Below, piece by piece: positions 52,592-61,857 of a stretch of 64,000 nt of DNA. Position 1 is the stretch's first letter. Every line of letters starts with the position of its first letter. The position numbers were made by a program, and so were the translations under genes. This DNA is from Paenibacillus bovis (GTDB lineage: Bacteria; Bacillota; Bacilli; Paenibacillales; Paenibacillaceae). The notes under the pieces are model-generated. The model saw only the letters and a list, made by a program, of their open reading frames with translations. It made no database searches and was not told the DNA's origin. Location: positions 848,501-912,500 of the forward strand of contig NZ_CP013023.1 of NCBI RefSeq assembly GCF_001421015.2, written 5' to 3'.

Positions 52592-53863
52592 ATGCGACAT
52601 GTTATCCGTAAAAGAAACATATTGAGATCCCGTCTGACCTATCTCTCCCTTGTTTTGACAATGATTATTGCGTCTATTGGCATGACCGGGATGCCGGGTA
52701 CAACATATGCGGCCGGAGAGAAAAAGCCTTTTCCACAGCAGGTTAACTATCCAGGTGTGATCAAGCCCAATCATATTACCCAGGCGCAAATGAATCGGGA
52801 GGTATCGGGCTACTATGATTGCTGGAAATCAACTTATCTCAAGCATGATCTGTCTTCGCTGCCAGGGGGCTATTATGTGAAGGGCGATATTACTGGTGAT
52901 GCCGAAGGATTTGAGCCGCTGGGCACATCGGAAGGGCAGGGCTATGGCATGATCATTACCGTATTGATGGCCGGTCATGATACCAATGCACGTACAATCT
53001 ACGATGGACTGTTCAAAACAGTCAGAGCCTACCACAGCAGCGGCAACCCAGCATTGATGGGATGGGTGGTTGCAGATGATTCGGCAGCTCAGGGTCACTT
53101 TGGTTCCGCTACCGATGGCGATCTGGATATTGCCTATTCACTGATTCTGGCAGATCGGCAGTGGGGCTCCGGCGGTACTGTCAATTATCTCGCCGAAGCC
53201 AAAAAGATGATCAGTGCGATCAAGTCCAGCTACATCACGAGCAATAATGGTATCAATCTGGGTGACTGGGACTCCAAATCCGGCTACGATACCCGCCCTT
53301 CCGACTGGATGCTCAGTCATCTGCGCGCCTATTATGATGTGACCGGCGACCAGACCTGGCTGAATGTGATTAATAATCTGTACAACAAATATGCTCAGTT
53401 CAGCGCTGCCTATTCGCCAGCGACTGGTCTGATCTCCGACTTTGTCGTGGGCAATCCGCCGAAGCCTGCACCGGAATGGTTTCTGGATGAGTTCAAAGAG
53501 ACTAATGAATATAACTACAATTCTTCCCGTGTCCCTTTGCGGATAGTTATGGATTATGCCCTTTATGGAGATACACGTGGCAAGAATATCGCGAGCAAAA
53601 TGGCAACATGGATTCAAAAGAAAACCGGCGGTAACCCGGATAATATCAAAGACGGCTATCAGCTGAATGGCAACGATCGAGGCAGCTATGCCACAGCCGT
53701 ATTTGTAGCGCCATTTATATCGGCAGGGGTGACGGACAGCAGCAATCAGGCATGGGTGAACAAAGGCTGGAGCTGGATGGTTACGCACAAGGAAAGTTAT
53801 TTCAGCGATTCTTATAATATGCTCAATCTGCTGTTCATCTCCGGCAACTGGTGGAAGCCTTGA
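52592..53863 (+). CDS. Secreted GH8 endo-glycanase (beta-glucanase or chitosanase)
   Basis: The protein has 423 residues with a Sec signal peptide (basic start, hydrophobic SLVLTMIIASIGMTGM, cleavage near TYAA-G). E114 in GTSEGQGYGM is the catalytic acid, and ATDGDLDIAYSL (173-184) is the GH8 signature. The alpha/alpha-barrel fills the rest and there is no binding module. GH8 includes cellulases, lichenases and chitosanases; family alone does not decide. The GlcNAc-kinase-like neighbour hints at chitosan, GH4 at beta-glucan. It would supply oligosaccharides to the ABC importer. AAGGAGGA precedes the start. Confidence 0.9.
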   Translation: MRHVIRKRNILRSRLTYLSLVLTMIIASIGMTGMPGTTYAAGEKKPFPQQVNYPGVIKPNHITQAQMNREVSGYYDCWKSTYLKHDLSSLPGGYYVKGDITGDAEGFEPLGTSEGQGYGMIITVLMAGHDTNARTIYDGLFKTVRAYHSSGNPALMGWVVADDSAAQGHFGSATDGDLDIAYSLILADRQWGSGGTVNYLAEAKKMISAIKSSYITSNNGINLGDWDSKSGYDTRPSDWMLSHLRAYYDVTGDQTWLNVINNLYNKYAQFSAAYSPATGLISDFVVGNPPKPAPEWFLDEFKETNEYNYNSSRVPLRIVMDYALYGDTRGKNIASKMATWIQKKTGGNPDNIKDGYQLNGNDRGSYATAVFVAPFISAGVTDSSNQAWVNKGWSWMVTHKESYFSDSYNMLNLLFISGNWWKP

Positions 53864-53974
53864 GAATGAACAGATAGGCTGTCGTGTCGTACATTTGCAG
53901 GATAAAGTGCCGGCCTGTCTGAATTTAAAATCTGGATGAAAAGCACAGTTCGAATCGAGAGTCTCATTTCCATC

Positions 53975-54038
53975 CTGTACAGCAATCCATTCGCCAGACC
54001 GGGCAGCAGGGTCTGGCGAATTTGCTGTGTGCTTTTTT
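53975..54038 (+). terminator. Terminator closing the sugar locus
   Basis: ATTCGCCAGACC (53989-54000) pairs perfectly with GGTCTGGCGAAT (54010-54021), extended outward by ACAGCAA/TTGCTGT, followed by a T run. Confidence 0.9.
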
Positions 54039-54165
54039 ACTATTGAACGATCCGGCAGTACACCGGAAGTGCCTTTTTTATAAAAGGAGCCGTAAGGGCA
54101 TATGGTATAGTAGATACATACAGATTATCCGGCAAGACGATACCTGCCAAACAGGAGAGAAACCA

Positions 54166-54993
54166 ATGAGACTACTTACACTGAACACCCATGCCTGGCA
54201 CGAGGAAAATCAGCTGGAGAAGATCAGCCAGCTGGCAGACTTTATTAATAAGCAGCAGTTTGATGTGATTGCCATGCAGGAAGTGAACCAGCTGGCTGCC
54301 GAGGAAGCAGTAGCGGTGCCGGATCTGGGACGCTACTATAATGCCGATCCAGAAACAGTTATCCGCAAAAATAATTATGCTTACGTGCTGCTGCAACAGC
54401 TGCAATACGATTATCACTGGACGTGGATTCCTGTACATTCCGCTTCCCGGCGAACACTGGATGAAGGTCTGGCCATTCTATCCAAAACGCCACTGACCGC
54501 TCATATGCACGGACATGTATCCCAGCTGCAGGACTATAACAATTCCAAAACCCGTAAAATACTGGCGGTACAAACCGAACAAGCAGGGCAGCCGCTCTGG
54601 CTGGTTAATGGACATTTTGGCTGGTGGAATGATGAGATTGAGCCGTTTCGTCCACAGTGGGATGCAGCCGAGCAGCTGCTGGAACCGTATCAGGAGCAGC
54701 TTATGTTCTTTCTCGGCGACTTCAACAATGTAGCGGAGATTCGCGGCGAAGGATACGATTATATGATGAAGCAGATCTGGCACGATACGTATACAGCTGC
54801 AGCGGTCAAAGACGCCGGCCATACCGTCGTCAAGTCAATCGCCGGCTGGGAAGGCAATGCGCGTAATCTGCGGATCGACTATATTTATGCCAATCGTCCG
54901 GTACAGGTGCAATCTTCCCATGTAGCTTTGAACGGTGAGAATGGTGCAGTAGTATCGGATCACTTTGGTGTAATGGCTGTAGTAGATATTTAA
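54166..54993 (+). CDS. Endonuclease/exonuclease/phosphatase (EEP) superfamily protein
   Basis: The protein has 275 residues from ATG 54166 (CAGGAGA upstream); the ATG at 54022 lies inside the previous terminator. EEP motifs are in order: LNTHAWHEEN, AMQEVNQL (metal Glu), GHFGWWNDE, FLGDFNN, RIDYIYAN and SDHFGVMA (catalytic Asp/His). The superfamily includes DNases, phospholipases and sphingomyelinases. No signal peptide is present, so a cytoplasmic phosphodiesterase or nuclease is more likely than a toxin. Substrate is unknown. Confidence 0.87.
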   Translation: MRLLTLNTHAWHEENQLEKISQLADFINKQQFDVIAMQEVNQLAAEEAVAVPDLGRYYNADPETVIRKNNYAYVLLQQLQYDYHWTWIPVHSASRRTLDEGLAILSKTPLTAHMHGHVSQLQDYNNSKTRKILAVQTEQAGQPLWLVNGHFGWWNDEIEPFRPQWDAAEQLLEPYQEQLMFFLGDFNNVAEIRGEGYDYMMKQIWHDTYTAAAVKDAGHTVVKSIAGWEGNARNLRIDYIYANRPVQVQSSHVALNGENGAVVSDHFGVMAVVDI

Positions 54994-55054
54994 ATGCAGC
55001 GCAGCCAGTTGTTGATTATGAGAGATCGTAATCTAACTGCATTCCTATAAAATA

Positions 55055-55096
55055 AAAAAGCGTGACCTGTTCCTGGGAACAGATCACGCTTTTTTT
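55055..55096. terminator. Bidirectional terminator between convergent genes
   Basis: AAAAAAGCGTGACCTGTTC (55055-55073) pairs with GAACAGATCACGCTTTTTT (one mismatch). It sits between the EEP gene and the SNF2 gene. Confidence 0.92.
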
Positions 55097-55121
55097 GGAT
55101 TTAACCTTATCCATGTGTAGC

Positions 55122-58100
55122 TTATACTTCAGCCCATTCCCGTCGCAGACTGAACAGACTTTGCAGTTCGTCGTTGGACAGCTCGGTAATCCAGCCTTCC
55201 GAGGTCGAGATGATATTGTTGCTGAGCTGCTGCTTGCTTTCCAGCATCTCGTCGATGCGTTCTTCCAGCGTACCGAGGGAGATGAATTTGTGTACCTGCA
55301 CATCTCGGGTCTGGCCCATCCGGTACGCCCGGTCAGTTGCCTGGTTCTCAACTGCCGGGTTCCACCAGCGGTCAACGTGGAAGACATGGTTGGCTGCGGT
55401 CAGATTGAGACCGACGCCGCCTGCTTTCAGGGACAGAATGAATATATTCGGTTCGCCCGGAGACTGGAACTGTTCAATCATCCGGTCGCGCGCGGTTTTG
55501 GACGTGCTGCCGTTTAGATACAGTACCGGCTCATCCAGATCTTCACTAAGCACACGCTGGATAATTTGCCCCATCCCGATATACTGGGTAAAAATCAGAC
55601 ACTTCTCGTCTTTGGAACGAAGCTCGCGTACCATTTCCAGCAGACGTTCCATTTTGGCAGAGCGACTGACCAGTGCTTCCAGATCTTCCGGCACATCCGG
55701 TATTTCGGTCTCTTCCGGATCTGGAGTCTGGGCACGGGTATGCAGCAACGCTGGATGATCGCAGATTTGTTTGAGCTGGGTTAGTGCAGACAGGATCGCT
55801 CCTTTGCGCTTCATGCCTTCCAGATCATTCATATGCTGCATCAGCTGATTAACAGCTTGATCGTACATAACGCCCTGCTCCGGCGTGAGATTAATATAGG
55901 TTTTCATTTCATTTTTCTCGGGCAGATTGAGCTGGATATTCGGATCTTTTTTCGTCCGGCGCAGCATGAACGGCTTGACCAGCTTTTGCAGATCCAGCGT
56001 ACGCTGCTCGTCTTGCTCTTTTTCGATCGCCTGGGCGAATCGGTCCTGGAATCCTTTCATACTACCCAGATAACCCGGTGTGATAAAGTCATAGATCGAC
56101 CATAGCTCAGCCAAACGGTTCTCGATCGGTGTACCGGTCAGTGCAACGCGGTGCAGCGCGGACAGGCTGCGTACCGTCTGCGACTGACGAGTCTGGGCAT
56201 TTTTGATATTTTGTGCTTCATCCAGACAGATCGTTGCCCAGGTCACTTCCTGCAGCAATGACTGATCAAGTGATGCAGTGGCATAAGACGTCAGGATAAC
56301 GTCGTGTTCGCTGACCAATTGGTGAAAATTATCGCTGGATAATCGCTTGCTGCCATAATGTAGCGCAACCTTGAGCGAAGGCGCAAAGCGCATAATTTCC
56401 TTTTGCCAGTTGCCGAGAACCGAAGTCGGACATACGACCAGTGAAGTTGGGTTGGATACCGCCGGACTGACTTGCAGTATCGCTGCCGCTTCTTTATCCG
56501 CCTTGTCGTTTTGCTCACGGTTATCCATAGTGGTTGCCCCTGCATGATTTATTCGATTCGCCGAATCCAGACGATTCATAGGGTCAGATACTGTATCCGC
56601 GGCTGCTGCCAGCTGGCTATGCTGTATATCTTCCTCAGCCGTTTCCAGGAGCAGACGGGACAGACGTAGCGTCTCGGAAGCTGCATCTTCCTTGATATGC
56701 AGCAGATAGGTGATGAGCTGGATCGTTTTTCCGAGACCCATATCATCGGCCAGACAAGCACCCAGTCCAAACCGACGCAGGAAGGATAGCCAGGAGAAGC
56801 CTTCCTGCTGATATGGACGCAGCTGGGCGTTCAGAGCAGCAGGAACCGGGATAAGCGGCATATCATTTTGCTGGCTAATCTGGCTGATCAGTCCGGCGAG
56901 ATGCTCATTTAGCTCCACTTCAATCTCAATCCGCTGATTTTCCTCTTCTTCCGCTTCGTTTTCTTCTTCTTTGGCAGCACGGCTTTGTCGCATCAGATGC
57001 AGCTGTAACACATCCTGAAAAGAAAGCCCGCGCCGCCGGTCGATCCCGTTCATCGCGCGGCGAATCTGCTCCAGCAGCTCCGGATCAAGCACAATCCACT
57101 GACCGCGGAACAGGGCAAGCCGTTCCTGTTTCTCCGCGAGTTCGGCGAATTCTTCTTCGGTTAGCTCAGTCTCTCCAATCGATACCCGCCAGTCAAAGTC
57201 GATCAGTGCATCCAGTCCAAAGAAAGACTTGCCCGTCCGTTTTTCCTCTTCTTCGCTGACTTTGGCTTTGAGCTTCGGACGCTTGCGGCGTGCTGCTTCC
57301 CACCAGGCCGGCAGCAGTACGAGCCAACCGGATTGCAGCAGACGGTTGCTGTATTGGGACAGGAAGCGCCAGGCCTGCTCGTTGTTCAGCGTTCGGCCGA
57401 TCATATCCTGTTCCGTAGCAAATTGGGTGACGGGCAGAACCGCACGCAGCTGTTCGCGCCATCCGGCAGAGCGATCACGTACATGATGCTCCCAACCGTC
57501 CGGCCAATCTCCTTCTGCATAGCCGCTCATTTCCAGACGGACGGGTACCAGATGGGTCTCGTCCGCCTTATCCTGCAGTACCAGCCGCAGCCGCCATCCG
57601 CTGTTGGTATCTTCCGGTTCCAGCAGCTGCAGCGCCGGACGGAAAGGAGCCATATCGCTTTTCCAACCAATCGAGACAAGCCAGGTATTCTCGTCCAGAC
57701 CTGCCGTGCTGTTGTTCCGGTCAAATAACTGCGGATATTCCCGCCGCAGATCCGCCGCTTCGGCTTCATCGTTGTAATAGCGCTCGGATACCGCCGCCGA
57801 GTAGGCAGCCTGCAATCCCTGCAGAAAGTCGCTATCCGCTTCTTTCAGGATAGTCTGCACTTCAGCCTTTTGCCGTTTGCGCCCGGCTGCTTTGAGTACT
57901 TCTTCGGTATCCCATTTCCACTGCAGCTTGCCCCGTCGATACGCATTCAGGCTGGGCATATACTTCTTGTTGTCCAGACTGGAGAGCAGATAAGGAGCCA
58001 GCAGATGCAGCTGGGCGGCTTCGCCCTCCCATTTCCAGTTCACATGATGCAGCAGCTTTTGATCGGCAAAGAAAGAGATCACCTGCTCTGCCGGCAAAAT

Positions 58101-58295
58101 GATCAGTTCCACCTCCGGTGTCTGCTCGACCTCCAGCTCTGTTCCATAAAAGGAAGGCTCATGCCAGGCAAACAGCAGGTGCTTGAGATACATGGCCGGA
58201 ACGAAGCCGTAAGCTTCCTTGGAACCGTAAATCAGGGCATCGCCGTATTCGCTGATCCCTGCCTGAATCGTGATGTTTTGCAAATAATGGCTCAT
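55122..58295 (-). CDS. SNF2 family DNA-dependent ATPase/helicase
   Basis: The protein has 1057 residues, like bacterial SNF2 proteins of the B. subtilis YwqA type. The N-terminal half (1-480) is the variable bacterial SNF2-associated region. The motor follows: LADDMGLGKTIQ (Walker A Lys near residue 523), DEAQ at about 692-695, LTGTPIENRL, LSLKAGGVGLNLTAA and QATDRAYRMGQ near 988. An acidic, poorly conserved insert (about 545-610, TAEEDIQHSQLAAAADTV) splits the first RecA lobe. It moves along or remodels nucleic-acid complexes; in bacteria some are tied to RNA polymerase recycling or repair. Its ATG overlaps the upstream gene's stop, so they are translated together. Confidence 0.92.
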   Translation of the reverse strand: MSHYLQNITIQAGISEYGDALIYGSKEAYGFVPAMYLKHLLFAWHEPSFYGTELEVEQTPEVELIILPAEQVISFFADQKLLHHVNWKWEGEAAQLHLLAPYLLSSLDNKKYMPSLNAYRRGKLQWKWDTEEVLKAAGRKRQKAEVQTILKEADSDFLQGLQAAYSAAVSERYYNDEAEAADLRREYPQLFDRNNSTAGLDENTWLVSIGWKSDMAPFRPALQLLEPEDTNSGWRLRLVLQDKADETHLVPVRLEMSGYAEGDWPDGWEHHVRDRSAGWREQLRAVLPVTQFATEQDMIGRTLNNEQAWRFLSQYSNRLLQSGWLVLLPAWWEAARRKRPKLKAKVSEEEEKRTGKSFFGLDALIDFDWRVSIGETELTEEEFAELAEKQERLALFRGQWIVLDPELLEQIRRAMNGIDRRRGLSFQDVLQLHLMRQSRAAKEEENEAEEEENQRIEIEVELNEHLAGLISQISQQNDMPLIPVPAALNAQLRPYQQEGFSWLSFLRRFGLGACLADDMGLGKTIQLITYLLHIKEDAASETLRLSRLLLETAEEDIQHSQLAAAADTVSDPMNRLDSANRINHAGATTMDNREQNDKADKEAAAILQVSPAVSNPTSLVVCPTSVLGNWQKEIMRFAPSLKVALHYGSKRLSSDNFHQLVSEHDVILTSYATASLDQSLLQEVTWATICLDEAQNIKNAQTRQSQTVRSLSALHRVALTGTPIENRLAELWSIYDFITPGYLGSMKGFQDRFAQAIEKEQDEQRTLDLQKLVKPFMLRRTKKDPNIQLNLPEKNEMKTYINLTPEQGVMYDQAVNQLMQHMNDLEGMKRKGAILSALTQLKQICDHPALLHTRAQTPDPEETEIPDVPEDLEALVSRSAKMERLLEMVRELRSKDEKCLIFTQYIGMGQIIQRVLSEDLDEPVLYLNGSTSKTARDRMIEQFQSPGEPNIFILSLKAGGVGLNLTAANHVFHVDRWWNPAVENQATDRAYRMGQTRDVQVHKFISLGTLEERIDEMLESKQQLSNNIISTSEGWITELSNDELQSLFSLRREWAEV

Positions 58296-59560
58296 GGAAT
58301 CAGTTTTCCTTTCCGTAATTCTTCCTGAAGAGCGCGCAGACGGCTGTGTCGTCCGGTGAACTGCTCCATGAACTGTTCCCAGCGCTCTTCCTGTTTGATT
58401 TTTTTATATAGTTTGGACAGACGTTTGAGCAGCCGTACGGCTGCTTTGTAGCCGTCCCTGTTTTTGTGGGCCATATGACGCTCTACCGCTTGATGGTAAA
58501 AGGGCAACAGCATCTCCGGTGCATTCATTTCCAGCGGCTTCAGCTCGGTCACTTTGTAGCTGGCAGGGTCTTTGCCGGAAGAGAGCTGATAATCCATCCA
58601 CTGCTGCCATTTGCCGTATTCCAGTAATTTATCTTCATACAAACGTCCGCCCAGCGGCAGCAGACTCTCCAGTGTAGTCCACATCTGTGCCTGTGCTTCC
58701 GGTTGATGTCGGATTGCTTGTTCCCAGTGCTCACCATAGCCCTGCAGATCCGAATACTGCCGTCGTAAAATAGGAGCGAGCTCGACAAGCCATCTTACCA
58801 TCCGCGGCCACTGTTGCTTTTGCTCCAGCTGGGTCAGTAGATCCGGCAGTCTTTCCGGGTAAAAGTCATGCCGCTCTGCGGCTGCATGCAGAACCTCCAG
58901 CGCCTGATCATCCTGTTCCAGCAGAAAATCAATATAGCTTTGCGCCAGTAGTAGGGAAGCATAGGCAAAGGAACTTCCGGATCTGCGCATGCCCGGCTGT
59001 GGTTCTTCTACCGGGATAGCTTGCTGCAGCGCAGCCGGTTCATCGCGCAGCAGCTTCTGTCCACGGTCCAGCGGAACAATCCAGCTGTGCCAGAACTCAT
59101 AATAGCAGGACAGCAGAGCATAGGAATCTCTTACTTCAGCCAGCATCCCGTGCCGAATATGATCCAGCATAGCGGTGAGCAGCTGCCATTCCTGCTCATT
59201 TTGCGGAGCGGGAAGAGACTGACTCAACTGCGCGTTCAGCAGATTCTGCATCTCTGTTACCGCCATCCGGGTATGATAGCCGAGCGAGAGCGGCGTAGAA
59301 CCGGTAATTTTGTGGGTAGGCTGCATGACGCTGCCATAGATCAGCAGCAGTGCATTCAGCCGGTAGATAGCTTCGGCAACCGGAGTCAGCCGGGGCTGAT
59401 GCTGCATAAGTATTTCCAGTGCCTGCTCGGTATATTGGACATTCCGAATACTGTCTTCTAGCGGAGACAGCTGTTCGTTCATATGCTGCTGCCAGTCAGC
59501 TAGGGAATAGTCGGAAGGGTACATGTCTGCATCCGTATAGATTTTATCTTTAGGTTCCAT
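58292..59560 (-). CDS. Partner of the SNF2 helicase, SWIM-protein-like but with no SWIM motif
   Basis: The protein has 422 residues from the ATG at 59560 (MEPKDK; AGGAGA about ten bases before). ATG 59569 or 59584 are possible. In B. subtilis and many relatives the gene before ywqA encodes a SWIM zinc-finger protein (YwqB) of about 550 residues. This one has the helical C-terminal text expected there (RLPDLLTQLEQKQQWPRM; YKAAVRLLKRLSKLYKKIKQ) but no CxC...CxH SWIM motif. The four-base ATGA overlap with the SNF2 start implies coupled translation and a joint complex. Family identity is inferred from position and style, not from a recognised domain. Confidence 0.65.
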   Translation of the reverse strand: MEPKDKIYTDADMYPSDYSLADWQQHMNEQLSPLEDSIRNVQYTEQALEILMQHQPRLTPVAEAIYRLNALLLIYGSVMQPTHKITGSTPLSLGYHTRMAVTEMQNLLNAQLSQSLPAPQNEQEWQLLTAMLDHIRHGMLAEVRDSYALLSCYYEFWHSWIVPLDRGQKLLRDEPAALQQAIPVEEPQPGMRRSGSSFAYASLLLAQSYIDFLLEQDDQALEVLHAAAERHDFYPERLPDLLTQLEQKQQWPRMVRWLVELAPILRRQYSDLQGYGEHWEQAIRHQPEAQAQMWTTLESLLPLGGRLYEDKLLEYGKWQQWMDYQLSSGKDPASYKVTELKPLEMNAPEMLLPFYHQAVERHMAHKNRDGYKAAVRLLKRLSKLYKKIKQEERWEQFMEQFTGRHSRLRALQEELRKGKLIP

Positions 59561-59584
59561 AGGGTTCATTTCTCCTGCGATCAA

Positions 59585-59915
59585 GTCAGAATTGGTATCC
59601 CCTTATTATATCATTGGGGAGGTACTGAAATCGGAATGATCTGATAAAAATATGAAATTGCGTATCGCGAATACGAAGTGCCAAGTAGTAGGTGATAAGG
59701 AGCTTCACTGCTGTCCTGAACCGAAAATAATAGATCCTTCAACAGTCTTGGCAAAAATTTGCCGTGAACATGTGTGATTCTTTCAATATTGACTGCTATA
59801 ACCGATATATATAGTACTAAACCAATTATACGGATTGATAGGGATTCATAGGGGAAGGCGATCATGATGCCGGCCCCCTGTTTGCTATCTTATTTCACCC
59901 GAAAGGAGGACAACT
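59585..59915. other. Divergent intergenic region upstream of the diguanylate cyclase gene
   Basis: About 330 bases; a minus-strand frame at 59611-59865 lacks a ribosome binding site. It must hold promoters for both directions. GAAAGGAGGA before 59916 is the cyclase ribosome binding site. Confidence 0.4.
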
Positions 59916-61229
59916 ATGGATTTTCACCAGTCACTGCTTTCCAGCCTGAATGATCAATCCCAGCTGCGTACGCTGATTGATCTGATTCCCGAATTTATCG
60001 TGCTCAAAGACGGCGACGGACGCTGGCTCATATGCAACAAGCTGGTTATGGATATGTATGAGCTGAAACTCGAAGACTATCTGTACCACAACGATCTGGA
60101 GATTGCCGCGTATCGTCCCCAACACACAGCATTGTTTGAATATAATTACAAGACCGATGAGCTTGCCTGGGAAAAAGGCTCTGCGCTGCTGGTCGAAAAG
60201 TCATTTGTCGCTCCTGACGGTATTCATCGCACATGGGAAGTCATGAAAACACCGATTTTCGATGAATATGGAAAACGACACCGGCTCGTAATCGTGAGCC
60301 GGGATGTAACCGAGCGCAAAAAGGCTGAGGAAGCGCTGCATGCCAGCCAGGAACAATACCGACTTATCGCCGAAAATATGTCGGATGTAATTACGATGAT
60401 GACACCGGAGCGAAAGCTTCAATATGTGTCGCCTTCCCTGGAGATGATGCTTGGTTATTCCCCCGAGACATTTTATAAACAGGAACGATTCTCGCTGCTG
60501 CATCCCGACGATCTGGAGCGTTTTGTAGCGGCCTTTGAGCGGACAGTAACAGATCGCGCCATCGGAACCAAAGAGGAGTGCAGATATCATCATGCAGAAG
60601 GGCATTACCTCTGGTTTGAAATGAATATGACCTATGTTGCCCGCAGTGGTAGCCATACCGATTATGTACTGATTGTCTCGCGCAATATTATGGAGCGCAA
60701 AAACCATGAGCAGCAGCTACGCTCGCTGGCCTATATGGATCCGCTCACGGGTGTCCCTAACCGTCGCTACCTGATGAACCAGATGAACCAGGATATGCAG
60801 ACTACTATAGATAACAATACACTGCTGGGCGTTCTGTATCTGGATATTGATCGATTCAAGGAAGTAAATGATACGTTGGGGCATGAAGCAGGTGACGAAC
60901 TGCTGGTACAGATGGTCAAGCGGATATCCGGCGAGCTGGGCCCGATGGACACGATTGCCCGGATTGGCGGCGATGAATTTGTTGTTATTTTGCCGCTGAT
61001 TACTACGCGTGGCTGTATTGCCGAAATCGCCGAACGGATCTGTGCCCATCTTCAGCAACCATGGGATCTTCAATCACAGTCAGTCGTAACCGGATCCTCT
61101 ATCGGAGTAGCCGTATACCCGCATGACGCGACAGAAGCAGAAACGCTGCTGCGTTATGCTGACAGAGCCCTGTATACCGCCAAACGATGCGGCCGTTCCC
61201 AGGTCCGTTTTTATAATGAAGATAAATAA
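59916..61229 (+). CDS. PAS-PAS-GGDEF diguanylate cyclase
   Basis: The protein has 437 residues, ribosome binding site AAAGGAGG. Two PAS domains (about 15-135 and 145-265) each end in the linker-type text RDVTERKKAEEAL and RNIMERKNHEQQL. The GGDEF domain follows (about 270-437), opening with YMDPLTGVPNRRYL and carrying the intact catalytic G351-G-D-E-F355. It should make c-di-GMP in response to a cytoplasmic signal. The residues before GGDEF (GPMDTIARI) do not give the RxxD inhibitory site, so product feedback is unlikely. There are no membrane segments. A hairpin (CCGCCGG with TCTGGCGG) follows the stop. Confidence 0.93.
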   Translation: MDFHQSLLSSLNDQSQLRTLIDLIPEFIVLKDGDGRWLICNKLVMDMYELKLEDYLYHNDLEIAAYRPQHTALFEYNYKTDELAWEKGSALLVEKSFVAPDGIHRTWEVMKTPIFDEYGKRHRLVIVSRDVTERKKAEEALHASQEQYRLIAENMSDVITMMTPERKLQYVSPSLEMMLGYSPETFYKQERFSLLHPDDLERFVAAFERTVTDRAIGTKEECRYHHAEGHYLWFEMNMTYVARSGSHTDYVLIVSRNIMERKNHEQQLRSLAYMDPLTGVPNRRYLMNQMNQDMQTTIDNNTLLGVLYLDIDRFKEVNDTLGHEAGDELLVQMVKRISGELGPMDTIARIGGDEFVVILPLITTRGCIAEIAERICAHLQQPWDLQSQSVVTGSSIGVAVYPHDATEAETLLRYADRALYTAKRCGRSQVRFYNEDK

Positions 61230-61294
61230 AAAGTAATCTGGCCGCCGGAATATTTTGTTCTGGCGGTTTCTTATTGAAAGAACACATAATTGAC

Positions 61295-61542
61295 CATGCT
61301 CCATGCTCCATGCTCCATGCTCCATGCTCCATGCTCCATGCTCCATGCTCCATGCTCCATGCTCCATGCTCCATGCTCCATGCTCCATGCTCCATGCTCC
61401 ATGCTCCATGCTCCATGCTCCATGCTCCATGCTCCATGCTCCATGCTCCATGCTCCATGCTCCATGCTCCATGCTCCATGCTCCATGCTCCATGCTCCAT
61501 GCTCCATGCTCCATGCTCCATGCTCCATGCTCCATGCTCCAT
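61295..61542. repeat. Tandem heptanucleotide array, about 35.4 copies of CATGCTC
   Basis: Thirty-five perfect units plus CAT, with no visible unit variation. All six frames are stop-free, giving MEHGAWS and HAPCSML repeat peptides that are not credible proteins. It begins 65 bases after the cyclase stop. It is the third 7-bp array in the window. Confidence 0.97.
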
Positions 61543-61700
61543 TATATAGAGAGAGGATTAACCGCAAAGTGGATATAACCCTCTTTCGTACAGAGAATCG
61601 CTCAATTAACCGCCTCGGTTACACAAAACATTTTGTCCCGTAAATATGAATTATGTGATAGCATAAAAAGACAAAATCAGACATTTGGTACACAGCTATA

Positions 61701-61715
61701 ATGTAAACGCTATCA
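61701..61715 (+). promoter_or_regulatory. cre site (CcpA) upstream of the YesN-type regulator
   Basis: ATGTAAACGCTATCA fits WTGNAARCGNWWWCA at every position and lies 143 bases before the regulator start. It suggests carbon catabolite control of the two-component system. Confidence 0.65.
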
Positions 61716-61857
61716 ATATAAATGACTGCATACGGAACTGCATGCACACCCAGATTGCAGTCGCAAAGAGACAGACTGCTATGAATAAAGAACCATTTCC
61801 GTTATGCGCATAACTAAACTTAAAACTGAGGCATCTGGTGATATAGGGAGTGTCTGA

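Larger units (their letters stand above)
61230..61857. other. Intergenic region with heptamer array and cre site
   Basis: It holds a weak terminator hairpin (about 61240-61270), the 35-copy heptamer array, and the promoter region of the YesN-type gene with a cre site. Long frames on both strands over the array are by-products of the repeat. Confidence 0.7.

Noticed and set aside
54022-54165. Longer N-terminus for the EEP protein
   Set aside because: It would start within the preceding terminator; ATG 54166 has a good ribosome binding site and begins right at the conserved fold.
61080-61643. Long frames on both strands encoding MEHGAWS or HAPCSML repeat proteins
   Set aside because: They are by-products of a stop-free 7-bp tandem array; no ribosome binding site, and every frame gives the same peptide.
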